DNA of 64,000 nt from Verrucomicrobiia bacterium (GTDB lineage: Bacteria; Verrucomicrobiota; Verrucomicrobiia; Verrucomicrobiales; DEV007). The stretch is from NCBI GenBank assembly GCA_030427505.1, contig JAUICH010000006.1, positions 1-64,000 of the forward strand, written 5' to 3'. The position numbers and the translations under genes were made by a program. How positions within the stretch are numbered: position 1 is the stretch's first letter; every line of letters starts with the position of its first letter. Under the pieces are notes generated by a model. It had not been told where the DNA came from, ran no database searches, and worked only from the letters and a program-made list of their open reading frames with translations. This document shows, one piece after another, positions 25,082 through 33,783 of the stretch.

Positions 25082-27169
25082 ATGAACGAACGACTACCGA
25101 AGACTGTAAGCCCACTGCGGGCGATGCGAGTGGCGGCCCTGGCCGCCGTGCTGCTGGGAGGCGCGGCGCTGCCGGCCTGGTCCATCAGGAACAGCAATGA
25201 GGAGCCCTGGGTGGCGGGGTCTATGGAGGCGCGGGCGCCGGGTCAGACCCAGCGGCTGGTCTTACCGCTGCGCAAGACCCAGGTGCACCTGGAGATCACC
25301 GGCGGCCTGGTGAAGGCGGAGGTGAACCAGGTCTTCAAGAACGACACGGCCAACCGGCTGGAGGCCATCTATACCTTTCCGCTGCCCTCCACCGCCACGG
25401 TGACGGACATGGAGATCCGCATCGACGACCGGCTGATCCGCAGCGTGGTGAAGGAAAAGCAGGAGGCGAAGGAGACCTACGAGAAAGCGAAGAAAGAAGG
25501 GAAGAGCGCGGCGCTGCTGGAGCAGGAACGGCCTAACATGTTCACCATGTCGGTCGCGAATTTCGGGCCGGGCGAAAAGGCGGAGGTAAAGCTGACCTAC
25601 GTCCAGCAGGCGGACTACCAGAAGGGGCTCTACTCCGTGACCTTTCCCATGGTGGTGGGACCGCGCTACATTCCCAAGGATGGCACGGGCCGGGGAGCGG
25701 ACGACGCGGACCGCATTTCCCCGCCGGTGCTGCCGCCGTGGATCGACCCCGGCCACCGGCTGACGCTAACGGCGGAGGTGAGCGGGCTGCCGGTGAAGGA
25801 GATCAAATCTTCCACCCACGCGCTGACGGTGAAGACCGCGGGGAAAACGGAGAAGGTCTCCCTGGCCCGGCCGCTGACGCTGCCGAACAAGGACTTTGAC
25901 CTGGACATCTACCTGAAGGACTCGGCGGACGCGGACTTTTCCCTCATCCGCACGGACGAGGCGGAGGCGACCTACGGGCTGATCTCCGCCTTTCCTTCCA
26001 CTGAAGAAGCGGAAGACGAAGGAGTCGTGGACCTGCCGCGGGATGTGGTGTTCTTGATCGATACCAGCGGCTCCATGAGCGGGGCGTCCATCTCCCAGGC
26101 CCAGGCGGGTCTGCTGCGGTGCCTGGAATCTCTACGGGAGAAAGATCACTTCACCATTGTGCGCTTCTCTAATAACTACTCGGCCTTCAGCCCGGAACTG
26201 CGCGCGGCAAGCACTGACAAGCTGGCTGATGCGAAGGCCTATGTGGAGGGGCTGGATGCCAAAGGCGGCACGGACATGCAACTGGCGCTGGAGTATGTTT
26301 TGGATACCCCAAATAGCGAGGGAGCTTTGCCAATCATCGTCTTTCTGACGGACGGCGCGGTGGGGAATGAGGACACCCTGATGCGGCTGCTGAATAACAA
26401 GCTGGGTCACTGGCGGCTCTTTACCTTCGGCATCGGCTCGGCGCCGAATGAGTTTCTGATGCGGAAGATGGCGGAGCTGGGCCATGGGCAATCCCGCTTC
26501 ATCCATTCCCACGAAGATGTGGGCGTGGTGATGTCTGACTTTTTCAAGACGCTGGACGCGCCGGTGCTGACGGACATTCAGCTTTCCTGGGAAGATAAGC
26601 AGGGGAACCCGGTGCCGGAGGTGGTGTGCTATCCATCGGTCTATCCGGACGTGTTCGTGGAGCGGCCGTTGCAGGTGGCGGCGAAGTTTCCGGCCGGCTT
26701 TGACGGCGACCTGATCGTGAGGGCCAAGCAGCACGGGAAGCCGGTGGAGCATCATTTCCCCTTTTCCAAGGCGTCGGAAGTGAAGGATGGGGCGGTGACC
26801 AAGGTGTTTGGCCGGGCGATGATCGAGGAACTGAGTTACCGCCACCTGACGGCGGACGGAGCGGTGGAGCGCGACGCGGTGAAGGAGGAGATCGTGCGGG
26901 CCTCGCTGGACTATCAATTGGTCTCGCAGTTTACCTCGCGCGTGGCGGTGGAAGAAAAGCTGACTCGCAATGTGTGGGGCAAGCTGGTTTCGACCCGGGT
27001 GCCGACGGCTCTGCCGGAAGGCTGGGAAACGAATCAGTTCTTCGGCACGGCCACCACGGCGGTGAAACAGCTGGTGCTGGGCGGGCTGGCGCTGCTGGGC
27101 GTGGTCTTGCTGGAGATCTTTCGCCGGTGGCGGCTGAAGGGCTACCGGTGGCGTGGCGCGTTTTCCTGA
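25082..27169 (+). CDS. VIT and VWA domain surface protein, sortase partner
   Basis: 695 residues. Signal peptide (about 1-35), VIT domain (about 45-170), VWA domain (about 318-490) with an intact metal site (DTSGSMS, Asp327/Ser329/Ser331; TDG near 422). A C-terminal transmembrane helix (about 664-680) precedes a basic tail RRWRLKGYRWRG. This is the architecture of the sortase-target proteins described beside class GN sortases in marine proteobacteria, and a sortase gene starts 20 bases downstream. A standard LPxTG motif is missing; LPEGW about 20 residues before the helix is the nearest candidate. Likely anchored in the envelope and binding protein partners. Confidence 0.85.
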   Translation: MNERLPKTVSPLRAMRVAALAAVLLGGAALPAWSIRNSNEEPWVAGSMEARAPGQTQRLVLPLRKTQVHLEITGGLVKAEVNQVFKNDTANRLEAIYTFPLPSTATVTDMEIRIDDRLIRSVVKEKQEAKETYEKAKKEGKSAALLEQERPNMFTMSVANFGPGEKAEVKLTYVQQADYQKGLYSVTFPMVVGPRYIPKDGTGRGADDADRISPPVLPPWIDPGHRLTLTAEVSGLPVKEIKSSTHALTVKTAGKTEKVSLARPLTLPNKDFDLDIYLKDSADADFSLIRTDEAEATYGLISAFPSTEEAEDEGVVDLPRDVVFLIDTSGSMSGASISQAQAGLLRCLESLREKDHFTIVRFSNNYSAFSPELRAASTDKLADAKAYVEGLDAKGGTDMQLALEYVLDTPNSEGALPIIVFLTDGAVGNEDTLMRLLNNKLGHWRLFTFGIGSAPNEFLMRKMAELGHGQSRFIHSHEDVGVVMSDFFKTLDAPVLTDIQLSWEDKQGNPVPEVVCYPSVYPDVFVERPLQVAAKFPAGFDGDLIVRAKQHGKPVEHHFPFSKASEVKDGAVTKVFGRAMIEELSYRHLTADGAVERDAVKEEIVRASLDYQLVSQFTSRVAVEEKLTRNVWGKLVSTRVPTALPEGWETNQFFGTATTAVKQLVLGGLALLGVVLLEIFRRWRLKGYRWRGAFS

Positions 27170-27189
27170 AGGGTTCCCGGGAGGGGCTG

Positions 27190-27795
27190 ATGAACGCGGC
27201 TATTCGATTTCTTCAACTGGTTGGTTTGGCTGCCGCGCTGGCCTGGGCTGGTCCGCCTACTGTGGATTGGGTGGACCGGTTTCAGGCCACGCGGGAGTCC
27301 CGCGCCTTTTGGCGGGAACTCCTGGCGGCAGCGGAACCGGGCGGAGTGGAGAATGCCGCGGCGGCTGAGGACAAGCGTTTGCCGCGGGGCGAGACGGCGG
27401 CGTACTGGTTGAGCGTGCCGGGGGTGGGAATCGAGACGCTGGTGGTGTACGGCGGAGATGAGGAAAGCTTAAAGCGTTATGCGGTTCTGGATGGTGGCGA
27501 AGTTGGAATGGGAACGGGCACGGAAGGACCGGTGGTGATCAGCGCGCACCGGGATCTTCATTTCCGGCCGCTGAAGGACTTGGAGGAAGGTGAGGAATTT
27601 TCGCTGCAGGATGTGTTAGGTCAGACGAGGCGGTTCCGCGTGGTGGCGGAAGAAACCTTTCCAGCGGACGAACTGCCGGAGCGCATTCGTGCAGGCGGCG
27701 CCCGTCACGCGGTGGCGCTGGTGACGTGTTACCCCTTTTACTACGTGGGCCCCGCGCCGGAGCGGTATGTGGCGTGGGGGGATGAGGTGGAGTAG
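27190..27795 (+). CDS. Class GN-type sortase
   Basis: 201 residues from the ATG at 27190. An N-terminal signal anchor (about 5-21) precedes the sortase beta-barrel. The catalytic triad is visible: His120 (ISAHRD), Cys180 (VTCYPF) and Arg192 (PERYV). It should cleave and re-attach the C-terminus of the VIT/VWA protein encoded just upstream (20-base gap, one unit). Sortases are rare in Gram-negative lineages and are usually dedicated to one such target. The acceptor in the envelope is unknown. Confidence 0.88.
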   Translation: MNAAIRFLQLVGLAAALAWAGPPTVDWVDRFQATRESRAFWRELLAAAEPGGVENAAAAEDKRLPRGETAAYWLSVPGVGIETLVVYGGDEESLKRYAVLDGGEVGMGTGTEGPVVISAHRDLHFRPLKDLEEGEEFSLQDVLGQTRRFRVVAEETFPADELPERIRAGGARHAVALVTCYPFYYVGPAPERYVAWGDEVE

Positions 27796-27814
27796 GGGGA
27801 GACGAGGAGAACTC

Positions 27815-28417
27815 TCAGAGCTGCTCAGTCACGGTCAGGTTGCGGAAGTCGATGGACATCTCTTTCTTGGGGTGGACCTGGAGGCCGATGGGGCCTTCCG
27901 CCACGGCGTTTTCGGAGACGTAGGTCATGACTTCTTTGCCGTTGAGCCACACTTTGTACTCGGGGCCTTTGGCCTGGATCTTCATGTGGTTCCAGTCGTC
28001 CAGCTTGAGGAGTTCAGCGACGCCTTCGGCTTCCACGGGGTAGCCTTTCTTGGCGATGTAGGGAGAGGCGGTCATGTCCCGCTTCAGCGAACCGGAGATG
28101 CCGATCTGGATTTGCTGGGTTTCATCCCGGACGAAGACACCGGAGTCCACGGTGCCTTCGCCGAACTTGAAGTCGAGCTCCATCACGAAGTCTTTGTAGG
28201 ACTGCTTTGTCCACAGGATAGAGCCCGCCAGGGAGGGATCGCTGTGGGCCTTGAGCACGCCGTCCTTCACGTCCCACCAAAGGTTTTCGGCTGGCAGGTC
28301 CCACGCATCGAGGGACTGGCCGTCGAACAGGGACTGCGCTTCCGGTCCGGCCTGCGCGGGCGAACCCGCGAGGAAGGTAGAGAAAACGAGGGCGAGGGCG
28401 GCGTGAGTGCTTTTCAT
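27815..28417 (-). CDS. Secreted DUF1080 (3-keto-disaccharide hydrolase family) protein
   Basis: 200 residues. Signal peptide (1-23, ending AQAG), then one DUF1080 jelly-roll domain: LFDGQSLDAWD start, WDVKDGVLKA, FVMELDFKFG, DSGVFVRDE and the MKIQAKGPEYKVWLNGKEV region. The family fold resembles concanavalin/glucanase domains; some members split 3-keto-glycosides, and many are abundant in Verrucomicrobiota and Planctomycetota. It is transcribed after a second DUF1080 gene with a 43-base gap, probably as one unit. Substrate unknown. Confidence 0.85.
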   Translation of the reverse strand: MKSTHAALALVFSTFLAGSPAQAGPEAQSLFDGQSLDAWDLPAENLWWDVKDGVLKAHSDPSLAGSILWTKQSYKDFVMELDFKFGEGTVDSGVFVRDETQQIQIGISGSLKRDMTASPYIAKKGYPVEAEGVAELLKLDDWNHMKIQAKGPEYKVWLNGKEVMTYVSENAVAEGPIGLQVHPKKEMSIDFRNLTVTEQL

Positions 28418-28460
28418 CTTGTGAAACGAGGAAAGGATGGAAATGCGGGGAGGCCCGGTC

Positions 28461-29213
28461 TTACTTCACTTCCTGGATCAACAGATTCCGGAACATGGCA
28501 TAGAAGGGTTCCTCTTTCTTGCCCACGCCGTGGACCTGGAGACCGATGAAGCCTTCGGAGGACAGGCTGTCGTGGAAGTCCGCGCGAAGCTCACCATTGA
28601 GGTAAGTCTTGAAGTGGTCGCCGATGGCTTCGATCCTGACATGATTCCATTCTTCCGGCTTGTAGAGCCGTTTGCCCTGCTCGGTGAAAGCGGCCGCGTC
28701 GCCGCCGATGATGCCGGGGAAGAGCCAGCCGCGGCGCGCTTCGTCGTAGACTCCGCTCATCCAGGCCCGGTCCAGCTTGTTGGCGTCGATTTCCACCTGG
28801 TAGCCGTGCACGCGGCCGGCGGGGATCTTCTTCACCTTCCCGTCCGCCAGCGTGATCTCTGTTTCCTGGTCGAAGGCGTGGGAGCGGATTTGCACGCCGC
28901 TGTTCTGTTCGGGGTGGGTCTTGAAGTCGTACTCCAGGATGAAGTCGCTGTAGGTTTTCTCCGTGCAGAGGAAGGTGTTTTCCGTGTTCGGCACGCTGGT
29001 GCCGACGATGACGCCGTCTTCCACCTTGTAGTTGGCTTTGCCGCCGCGCTTCACCCAGCCGTCCAGAGAGGTGCCGTCGAAGAGTTCCACCACGCCGGGA
29101 TCGCCTTTTTTCAGGGGTGCGGGTTCATCGGCCTGGGTCAGGGGAGCGGCGGTGGTTACCAGGGCGGCCGCGAATCCGGCTGCCAGCATCTTTGTCAGGA
29201 GGTTCTGTTTCAT
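28461..29213 (-). CDS. Secreted DUF1080 protein, paralogue of the next gene
   Basis: 250 residues. Signal peptide (about 1-28), then a DUF1080 domain with VELFDGTSLDGWVKRGG, VEDGVIVGTS, DFILEYDFKT, NSGVQIRS and the closing MFRNLLIQEVK. It is longer than its partner by an insertion around residues 115-165 (PAGRVHGYQVEI and following). First gene of a two-gene minus-strand unit. A role in periplasmic sugar or glycoside breakdown is expected from the family only. Confidence 0.87.
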   Translation of the reverse strand: MKQNLLTKMLAAGFAAALVTTAAPLTQADEPAPLKKGDPGVVELFDGTSLDGWVKRGGKANYKVEDGVIVGTSVPNTENTFLCTEKTYSDFILEYDFKTHPEQNSGVQIRSHAFDQETEITLADGKVKKIPAGRVHGYQVEIDANKLDRAWMSGVYDEARRGWLFPGIIGGDAAAFTEQGKRLYKPEEWNHVRIEAIGDHFKTYLNGELRADFHDSLSSEGFIGLQVHGVGKKEEPFYAMFRNLLIQEVK

Positions 29214-29554
29214 AAATGGATGTTTTTCAATGTGGAATGCGGGCTCGTGTCCTCAAGGGGGAACCACGGGAAATTTTGGGCTGCGCTTTTGGCGTTCCGC
29301 TGACCGTCACCCGGACGGCGGGCGTGGCACTGGGTCTTCTGTCAAATCGTAGTCGGGGGGGATTGAAGGGAGATAGAGGGGAGTGAAGGAGGGGGGCTCT
29401 GGGGAGCCACTCTTCGCATGCATCCGGCCAATTTGGCAGTCACTCGGAGATTTCGCAATGCCGCATTCGCGCATGGAAATAGCCTTGCCACGGAACCCCT
29501 GTCCGGCATCCTGAGGGTCTTTCCCCCAAAGTATCATCGATTAGCCCCGACTGC
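29214..29554. other. Divergent intergenic region
   Basis: 341 bases between the divergent DUF1080 pair and the alpha/beta hydrolases. It must hold promoters for both directions, but I see no near-consensus box pair, no RNA gene and no repeat. Confidence 0.4.
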
Positions 29555-30472
29555 ATGACCATGAAAACTCCCCTCTACTGTCTCTCTGTCTTCACCGCGC
29601 TGGCGCTGGCCTTTCACCCGGTCTCCACCGCCCTGGCCGATGCGGTGCCGGAGTCCGCTATCGAAGGCGCGAAGTATGAAACGGTCTCTTATAAAAAGAC
29701 CACGGACGCCAATGGCGAACCCGTGGAACTGAATCTCTGGGTCTTTAAACCGGAAGGGTGGAAGGCGGAGATTCGCCGCCCGGCGATTGTGTTTTTCTTC
29801 GGTGGTGGCTGGCGCAATGGATCGCCGAAACAGTTTGTGCCCCATTGCGAATACTTGGCGGAACGGGGGATGGTGGCCATCACGGCGGAGTACCGCATCA
29901 AGAACACTCACGGTACCAGCCCGCTGGAGGCGACGAAGGACGCGCGTTCGGCAGTGCGGTGGATTCGCGCGCACGCGGCGGAACTGGGGATCGACCCGGA
30001 CCGCATCGCGGCTGGCGGCGGATCGGCGGGCGGTCACCTGGCGGCGGCCACGGCCACGATCCCGGACGTGAATGAAGCGGGGGAGGACACCGGCCTCAGC
30101 GCGGAGCCGAATGCCCTGGTGCTGTTCAACCCCGCCGTGGATCTGGACCGGCCGGAGCTGAAGGAAAAACTCGGCGAGGAAACGTATCTGCTGATGAAGG
30201 GCATTTCGCCGCTCCAGCACGTGACCGCCGCGCTTCCGCCCACCATCATTTTCCACGGCGAAGCCGACCCGACGGTGCCCTTTTCCACCGTGGAAGCTTT
30301 CACCGCAAAGGGCAAGGAACTGGGCGCGGACGTGACGCTGAAAGGTTATCCGGACCGCGTGCATGGGTTCTTCAACTTTGGCCGGGGCGACGGCAAGGAC
30401 TACGAGACCACGGTGGCGGAGATGGATGAGTTCCTGACCGGACTGGGGTGGCTGAAGGCGAAGTCGTCCTGA
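29555..30472 (+). CDS. Secreted alpha/beta hydrolase (carboxylesterase, BD-FAE-like)
   Basis: 305 residues with signal peptide (about 1-28, ending ALA). Nucleophile Ser157 in GGGSAGGH, acid in HGEADPTVPF, and His in RVHGFFNF give a full triad. The oxyanion motif, usually HGGGW, reads FGGGW here. Enzymes of this group remove acetyl or feruloyl esters from polysaccharides. It is followed 91 bases later by a close paralogue, indicating tandem duplication. Operon partner of polysaccharide breakdown is an inference. Confidence 0.85.
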   Translation: MTMKTPLYCLSVFTALALAFHPVSTALADAVPESAIEGAKYETVSYKKTTDANGEPVELNLWVFKPEGWKAEIRRPAIVFFFGGGWRNGSPKQFVPHCEYLAERGMVAITAEYRIKNTHGTSPLEATKDARSAVRWIRAHAAELGIDPDRIAAGGGSAGGHLAAATATIPDVNEAGEDTGLSAEPNALVLFNPAVDLDRPELKEKLGEETYLLMKGISPLQHVTAALPPTIIFHGEADPTVPFSTVEAFTAKGKELGADVTLKGYPDRVHGFFNFGRGDGKDYETTVAEMDEFLTGLGWLKAKSS

Positions 30473-30563
30473 GTGGCGGTAGTAGTGCGGAGCCGGTTTT
30501 AGCATTCCGGCTCGGGGCTTTGCTTGGACCCTAACGCACTTCCTGACAATCTCTGGTCTTCCA

Positions 30564-31517
30564 GTGACCAAAATGAAACTTCCTCTTTCCAAGCGTTCCC
30601 AGGCTGTTGCCCTGGGGTGTCTTCTGCTGATGGGAGGCGCGGGTTACACTGTCTTTTCCATTGCCTATCTCGCGGTCCAGGCGAAACCTCGGCCCTTTGT
30701 CGAGGTGCCGAAGGGCACGCCGGGGCGGGATCTGGTCCTTTATAAGAAGACCACGGATGCCGAGGGGCAGCCGGTGGAGCTGAACCTGTGGGTCTTCAAG
30801 CCGCATGGCTGGACGGCGGCGGACCGGCGGCCGGCGGTGGTGTTTTTTCATGGGGGCGGCTGGAAGAATGGGGGACCACGAAGTTTCCTTTCCCAGTGCC
30901 GTTACTTTCAGTTGCGCGGGATGGTGGCCATGACGGTGGAATACCGGCTGAACGGCACGCATGGCACCACGCCGCGGGAGGCAACCCTGGATGCTCGCTC
31001 TGCGATGCGCTACGTCCGCGCCCACGCTGCGGAACTGGGGATCGACCCGGACCACATCGCCGCCGGGGGCGGGTCGGCGGGCGGTCACCTGGCCGCCGCC
31101 ACGGCCACGCTGACGGATCTGAACGAAGAGGGGGAAGACCCCAGCATCAGCGCCGTGCCGAATGCGCTGATCCTCATCAACCCGCCGCTCAATCTGGACA
31201 AGCCTGAGATCGAAGAAAAGCACGGCCGCGCCGCCTACGAAATGATGGCCGCCCTCTCGCCCTACCAGCGCGTGACCCCGGACTTTCCGCCCACCATCAT
31301 CTTCCACGGCACGGAAGACAAGGCGGTGCCCTACGAATCGGTCGTCGAATTTGTGAAGCAGGCCCAAGCCATCGGCGTTCCTGACATTACCCTCAAGACC
31401 TACGAAGGCCGCGACCACAGCGCGTTTAATCCCACGGCGGGGGATGGCTCGGATCACCGGCAGTCGATAGCGGAGATGGATGAGTTTTTGGTTAGGTTGG
31501 GGTGGTTGGAGAGATGA
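30564..31517 (+). CDS. Alpha/beta hydrolase, tandem paralogue
   Basis: 317 residues with an N-terminal signal or anchor (about 12-36). Same build as the preceding gene: oxyanion HGGGW (canonical here), nucleophile Ser171 (GGGSAGGH), acid in HGTEDKAVPY, His in GRDHSAFN. Stretches around the nucleophile are nearly identical at the DNA level (GGTCGGCGGGCGGTCACCTG type), so the duplication is fairly recent or gene conversion acts. Its stop lies inside a short tandem repeat (31511-31542). Confidence 0.85.
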   Translation: MTKMKLPLSKRSQAVALGCLLLMGGAGYTVFSIAYLAVQAKPRPFVEVPKGTPGRDLVLYKKTTDAEGQPVELNLWVFKPHGWTAADRRPAVVFFHGGGWKNGGPRSFLSQCRYFQLRGMVAMTVEYRLNGTHGTTPREATLDARSAMRYVRAHAAELGIDPDHIAAGGGSAGGHLAAATATLTDLNEEGEDPSISAVPNALILINPPLNLDKPEIEEKHGRAAYEMMAALSPYQRVTPDFPPTIIFHGTEDKAVPYESVVEFVKQAQAIGVPDITLKTYEGRDHSAFNPTAGDGSDHRQSIAEMDEFLVRLGWLER

Positions 31518-31542
31518 AGAGATGAAGAGATGAAGAGATGAA
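31511..31542 (+). repeat. Four copies of an 8-bp tandem repeat (GAGATGAA)
   Basis: Four perfect copies followed by a partial copy. The first copy contains the TGA stop of the upstream hydrolase. Slippage would not change the protein because the stop is in copy one. Confidence 0.9.
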
Positions 31543-31688
31543 GAGGTGTGCAGTGATGTTATAGACCTGACAGTTGGTAGTTCTGGTTTGAGTCTTTGAT
31601 TCACTGGAGGCATTTAAATATTTTACGGAACTCGAGATGGAGGTCTCGCTATCAATTAGAAGCTCTGTTGACAACGAGTGGTTCCCGA

Positions 31689-32154
31689 ATGTTTGTGAAC
31701 GATAAAGTCGATTCCCCCATTCACTTTTACAGCGTCAGCGAGGCGTTTGGGGAGTTTTTGAACTTCGCGGCGTATCCGGTGAGGACTGGGGGGAAGGTGT
31801 GGCCGACTTCGGAGCATTACTTTCAGGCGCGGAAGTTTGAGGACAAGGGGTATGCCGAACAGATCCGGAAAGCGAAGTCGCCGATGATCGCGGCGCGGCT
31901 GGGGCGGAGCCGGAAGGTGCCGCTCCTGAAGGATTGGGAAAAGGTGAAGGACTCGGTCATGCATGTGGCGGTGACGCAGAAGTTTGCCCAGCATCCTGAG
32001 CTGGCGAAGTTGTTGCTTTCCACTGGGGAACGGAAGCTGGTGGAGCACACGGTGAACGACCGCTACTGGGGAGACGGGGGGCGATGGCTCCGGGAAGAAC
32101 ATGCTGGGGCGGATCTTGATGACAGTTCGGGAGGAACTGAGGCGGAAGGGTTGA
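31689..32154 (+). pseudogene. NADAR/YbiA-family gene with a frameshift
   Basis: The ATG at 31689 opens a typical NADAR protein: PIHFYSVSEAFGEFLNFA, WPTSEHYFQARKF, then KDSVMHVAVTQKFAQHP. After YWGDGG the frame goes wrong inside a run of six G (32066-32071). With five G the protein would continue DGSGKNMLGRILMTVREEL and stop at 32154, the family's normal end and length of about 155. As written, translation runs on to 32288 with an unrelated Arg-rich tail. NADAR proteins handle riboflavin intermediates or ADP-ribosyl adducts. A sequencing error in the G-run is as likely as true inactivation. Confidence 0.8.
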
Positions 32155-32247
32155 AGGCGAGGGTTCCTGGCCGTCCGGCGAGCGTGGTTATTGACTCGGA
32201 GGCCAGCGAACACGCTCGCACGGATAGAGGATGGTGTTTGAGAGGAA

Positions 32248-32643
32248 TTAGTTTTCCTTCGCGAGGGCGGCGTCGCGTTCGGCGATGAGTTGGTTGATGG
32301 CTTCGTCGGCGGGGCGGATTTCGAAGGGGCCGGTTTTGACGCCGGGGTGTTTGGACATGAGGGAGATGGCGTGATTCAGGTCGCGGGCTTCGAGAAGGAG
32401 GATGCCGCCGAGCGTTTCCTTGGTCTCGGCGTAGGGACCGTCGGTGACTTCGACCTGGCTGTCTTTCATCCTGAGGGTGACGGCGTTGCTGGCGGTGTCG
32501 AGGGCTTCGCCGCCGAGGAAGTGGCCGCCGCGGCGCAGTTCGTCGTCGTAGGCGAAGCATTCTTCCATCATTTTCTGAGCTTCTTCCTGGGGCAGGGCGG
32601 CGAATTTGGCTTCGTCGTAGAATCCTAAGCAGGCGTATTTCAT
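32248..32643 (-). CDS. YCII-related (DGPF) protein
   Basis: 131 residues covering the whole protein. Shows [12 protein letters not shown] at the start and the [13 protein letters not shown] signature of the YCII/DGPF group, then ALAKEN at the end. Members are small ferredoxin-like folds, often encoded with an ECF sigma factor of the DUF6596 type; function is not settled. Here the sigma factor remnant lies about 650 bases upstream on the same strand, so this gene is probably the surviving half of that pair. Confidence 0.85.
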   Translation of the reverse strand: MKYACLGFYDEAKFAALPQEEAQKMMEECFAYDDELRRGGHFLGGEALDTASNAVTLRMKDSQVEVTDGPYAETKETLGGILLLEARDLNHAISLMSKHPGVKTGPFEIRPADEAINQLIAERDAALAKEN

Positions 32644-32739
32644 GTGGTTAGGTTGGTTGGGTTGGATTGGTCTGTTTGTCGCTTGTCTTGGTGATGAAAG
32701 CCGGATGTGATTGGGACCGGTTTTTCGTTCAGTGGGTTA

Positions 32740-32759
32740 CCCAGGGATGAATCCCTGGG
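32740..32759. repeat. Palindromic inverted repeat CCCAGGGAT / ATCCCTGGG
   Basis: Two perfect 9-base arms with a 2-base GA centre. Intergenic; could be a hairpin, a protein site or part of a REP-like element. Confidence 0.6.
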
Positions 32760-32885
32760 CTATCGACGTTAGGATCTTTGGTCCTTTTGAGTTTGCGGGC
32801 CGGATGGCCCGGAGACCTGGAGGGACTGTCAACTGGGGGTGGAGGGTGAGGCGTGTAGGGAGGGAGGGCGCTTTCTCTCCCGCCG

Positions 32886-32950
32886 CGCCTCCGGCTACAA
32901 TCCGCAGAGCGGCAAAAGAAAATTTGCCGCACTCTAGAGACGCCGCGCGT
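32886..32950 (+). repeat. Copy A of an interspersed structured repeat
   Basis: CGCCTCCGGCT (32886-32896), then 12 bases, then an 8-bp stem GCGGCAAA/TTTGCCGC (32909-32916, 32923-32930), then ACTC and a GC-rich tail ending CGCGTCCC. The same layout recurs at 63630-63695 (minus) and 63866-63930 with different but still paired stems. Confidence 0.75.
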
Positions 32951-33295
32951 CCCTGGTGGCTCTTTGGATGCTACGAGCGCGTTGTGGTTGAAGGTGGTCC
33001 TCGACCTCCGGGCGAGGAACTCGGGATCCGAGCGCGCAAATGATGGCGGCGGGTGGAATCTTGGCGGTTCTGGTTTGCGGGTGGTGATGTCCAAACCAGG
33101 AAGAACTGTGGCTGTGGACTGCTTTCGTGAATCTACCTGTCCGGCTCGGACCTCGGAGATCGCGTTCCACCTTTCCGTGGCGTTCGCGTTGGGGAATTAT
33201 TCGGTGTTCAGTTCCTGGATTCGTTTTTCAGGAAGCGCTTTTCGGGTTCCTGTTGGGCGAGTGTCAGGGCCTTTTGGAAGGCTTGCTTAGCCTAT

Positions 33296-33656
33296 ATGGT
33301 ATGGCTGAGGCGGCGATGTCTTCGAGGCGGGTGGCGATCTCGGGCTGGAGTTCGCGGAAGCGGGCCTGGCGGCGGAGGCGGTCGATGACGCGGAACTTTC
33401 CGGTGGAGACAAGCCAGGCGGGCGGATTGTCGGGCAGGCCCCGGGCAGGTCAGGTGGCGAGGGCGGCGGCGAAGGCTTCGTGCAGGGCTTCCTCGGCGAG
33501 GTCGAAGTCGTGGAACACCCCGGCGAGGGAGGCGAAGACGCGCCGGGACTCGGCGCGGTAGAGGACGTCGATCTGCTGGTGGAGATCGGGGGAAGTGGGG
33601 TCGCTGGTGGGTGGGGACCTGGAAGTTTGGGACAGGGAGTATGATTTCGAATTCAT
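33296..33656 (-). pseudogene. Truncated ECF sigma factor (DUF6596 type) with nonsense codon
   Basis: Begins at the ATG complement 33654-33656 and reads QIDVLYRAESRRVFASLAG and AEEALHEAFAAALAT, the sigma-70 region 2 of this ECF group. A TGA then occurs (complement of 33450-33452) where the family has Trp (ATWPARGLPDNP). Beyond it the same frame continues PARGLPDNPPAWLVSTGKF and VIDRLRRQARF, then LEDIAAS, and then homology is lost near 33300. The normal protein is about 400 residues, so roughly two thirds is missing. Non-functional; formerly a partner of the YCII gene. Confidence 0.85.
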
Positions 33657-33783
33657 ACTTTGGCTGTGAATCGGTGGTGCTGGCGATTTTTTTTGGCCTT
33701 CTGTGAATCTCAATCCGAAGTTCCCCCTTGTCTCTCATCTGACAAATCGTTCTAAGATTGGAGGTATTCCTTTGAATCTCCCA

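Larger units (their letters stand above)
32644..33295. other. Non-coding scar with repeats between YCII and sigma remnant
   Basis: About 650 bases without a credible gene. It contains a perfect inverted repeat at 32740-32759 and a copy of the interspersed structured repeat at 32886-32950. The missing C-terminal part of the sigma factor is not found here, so a deletion or replacement is likely. Confidence 0.5.

Noticed and set aside
32060-32080. Programmed frameshifting in the NADAR gene
   Set aside because: No slippery heptamer with a downstream structure is evident, and the family is normally encoded in one frame; indel or error is simpler.
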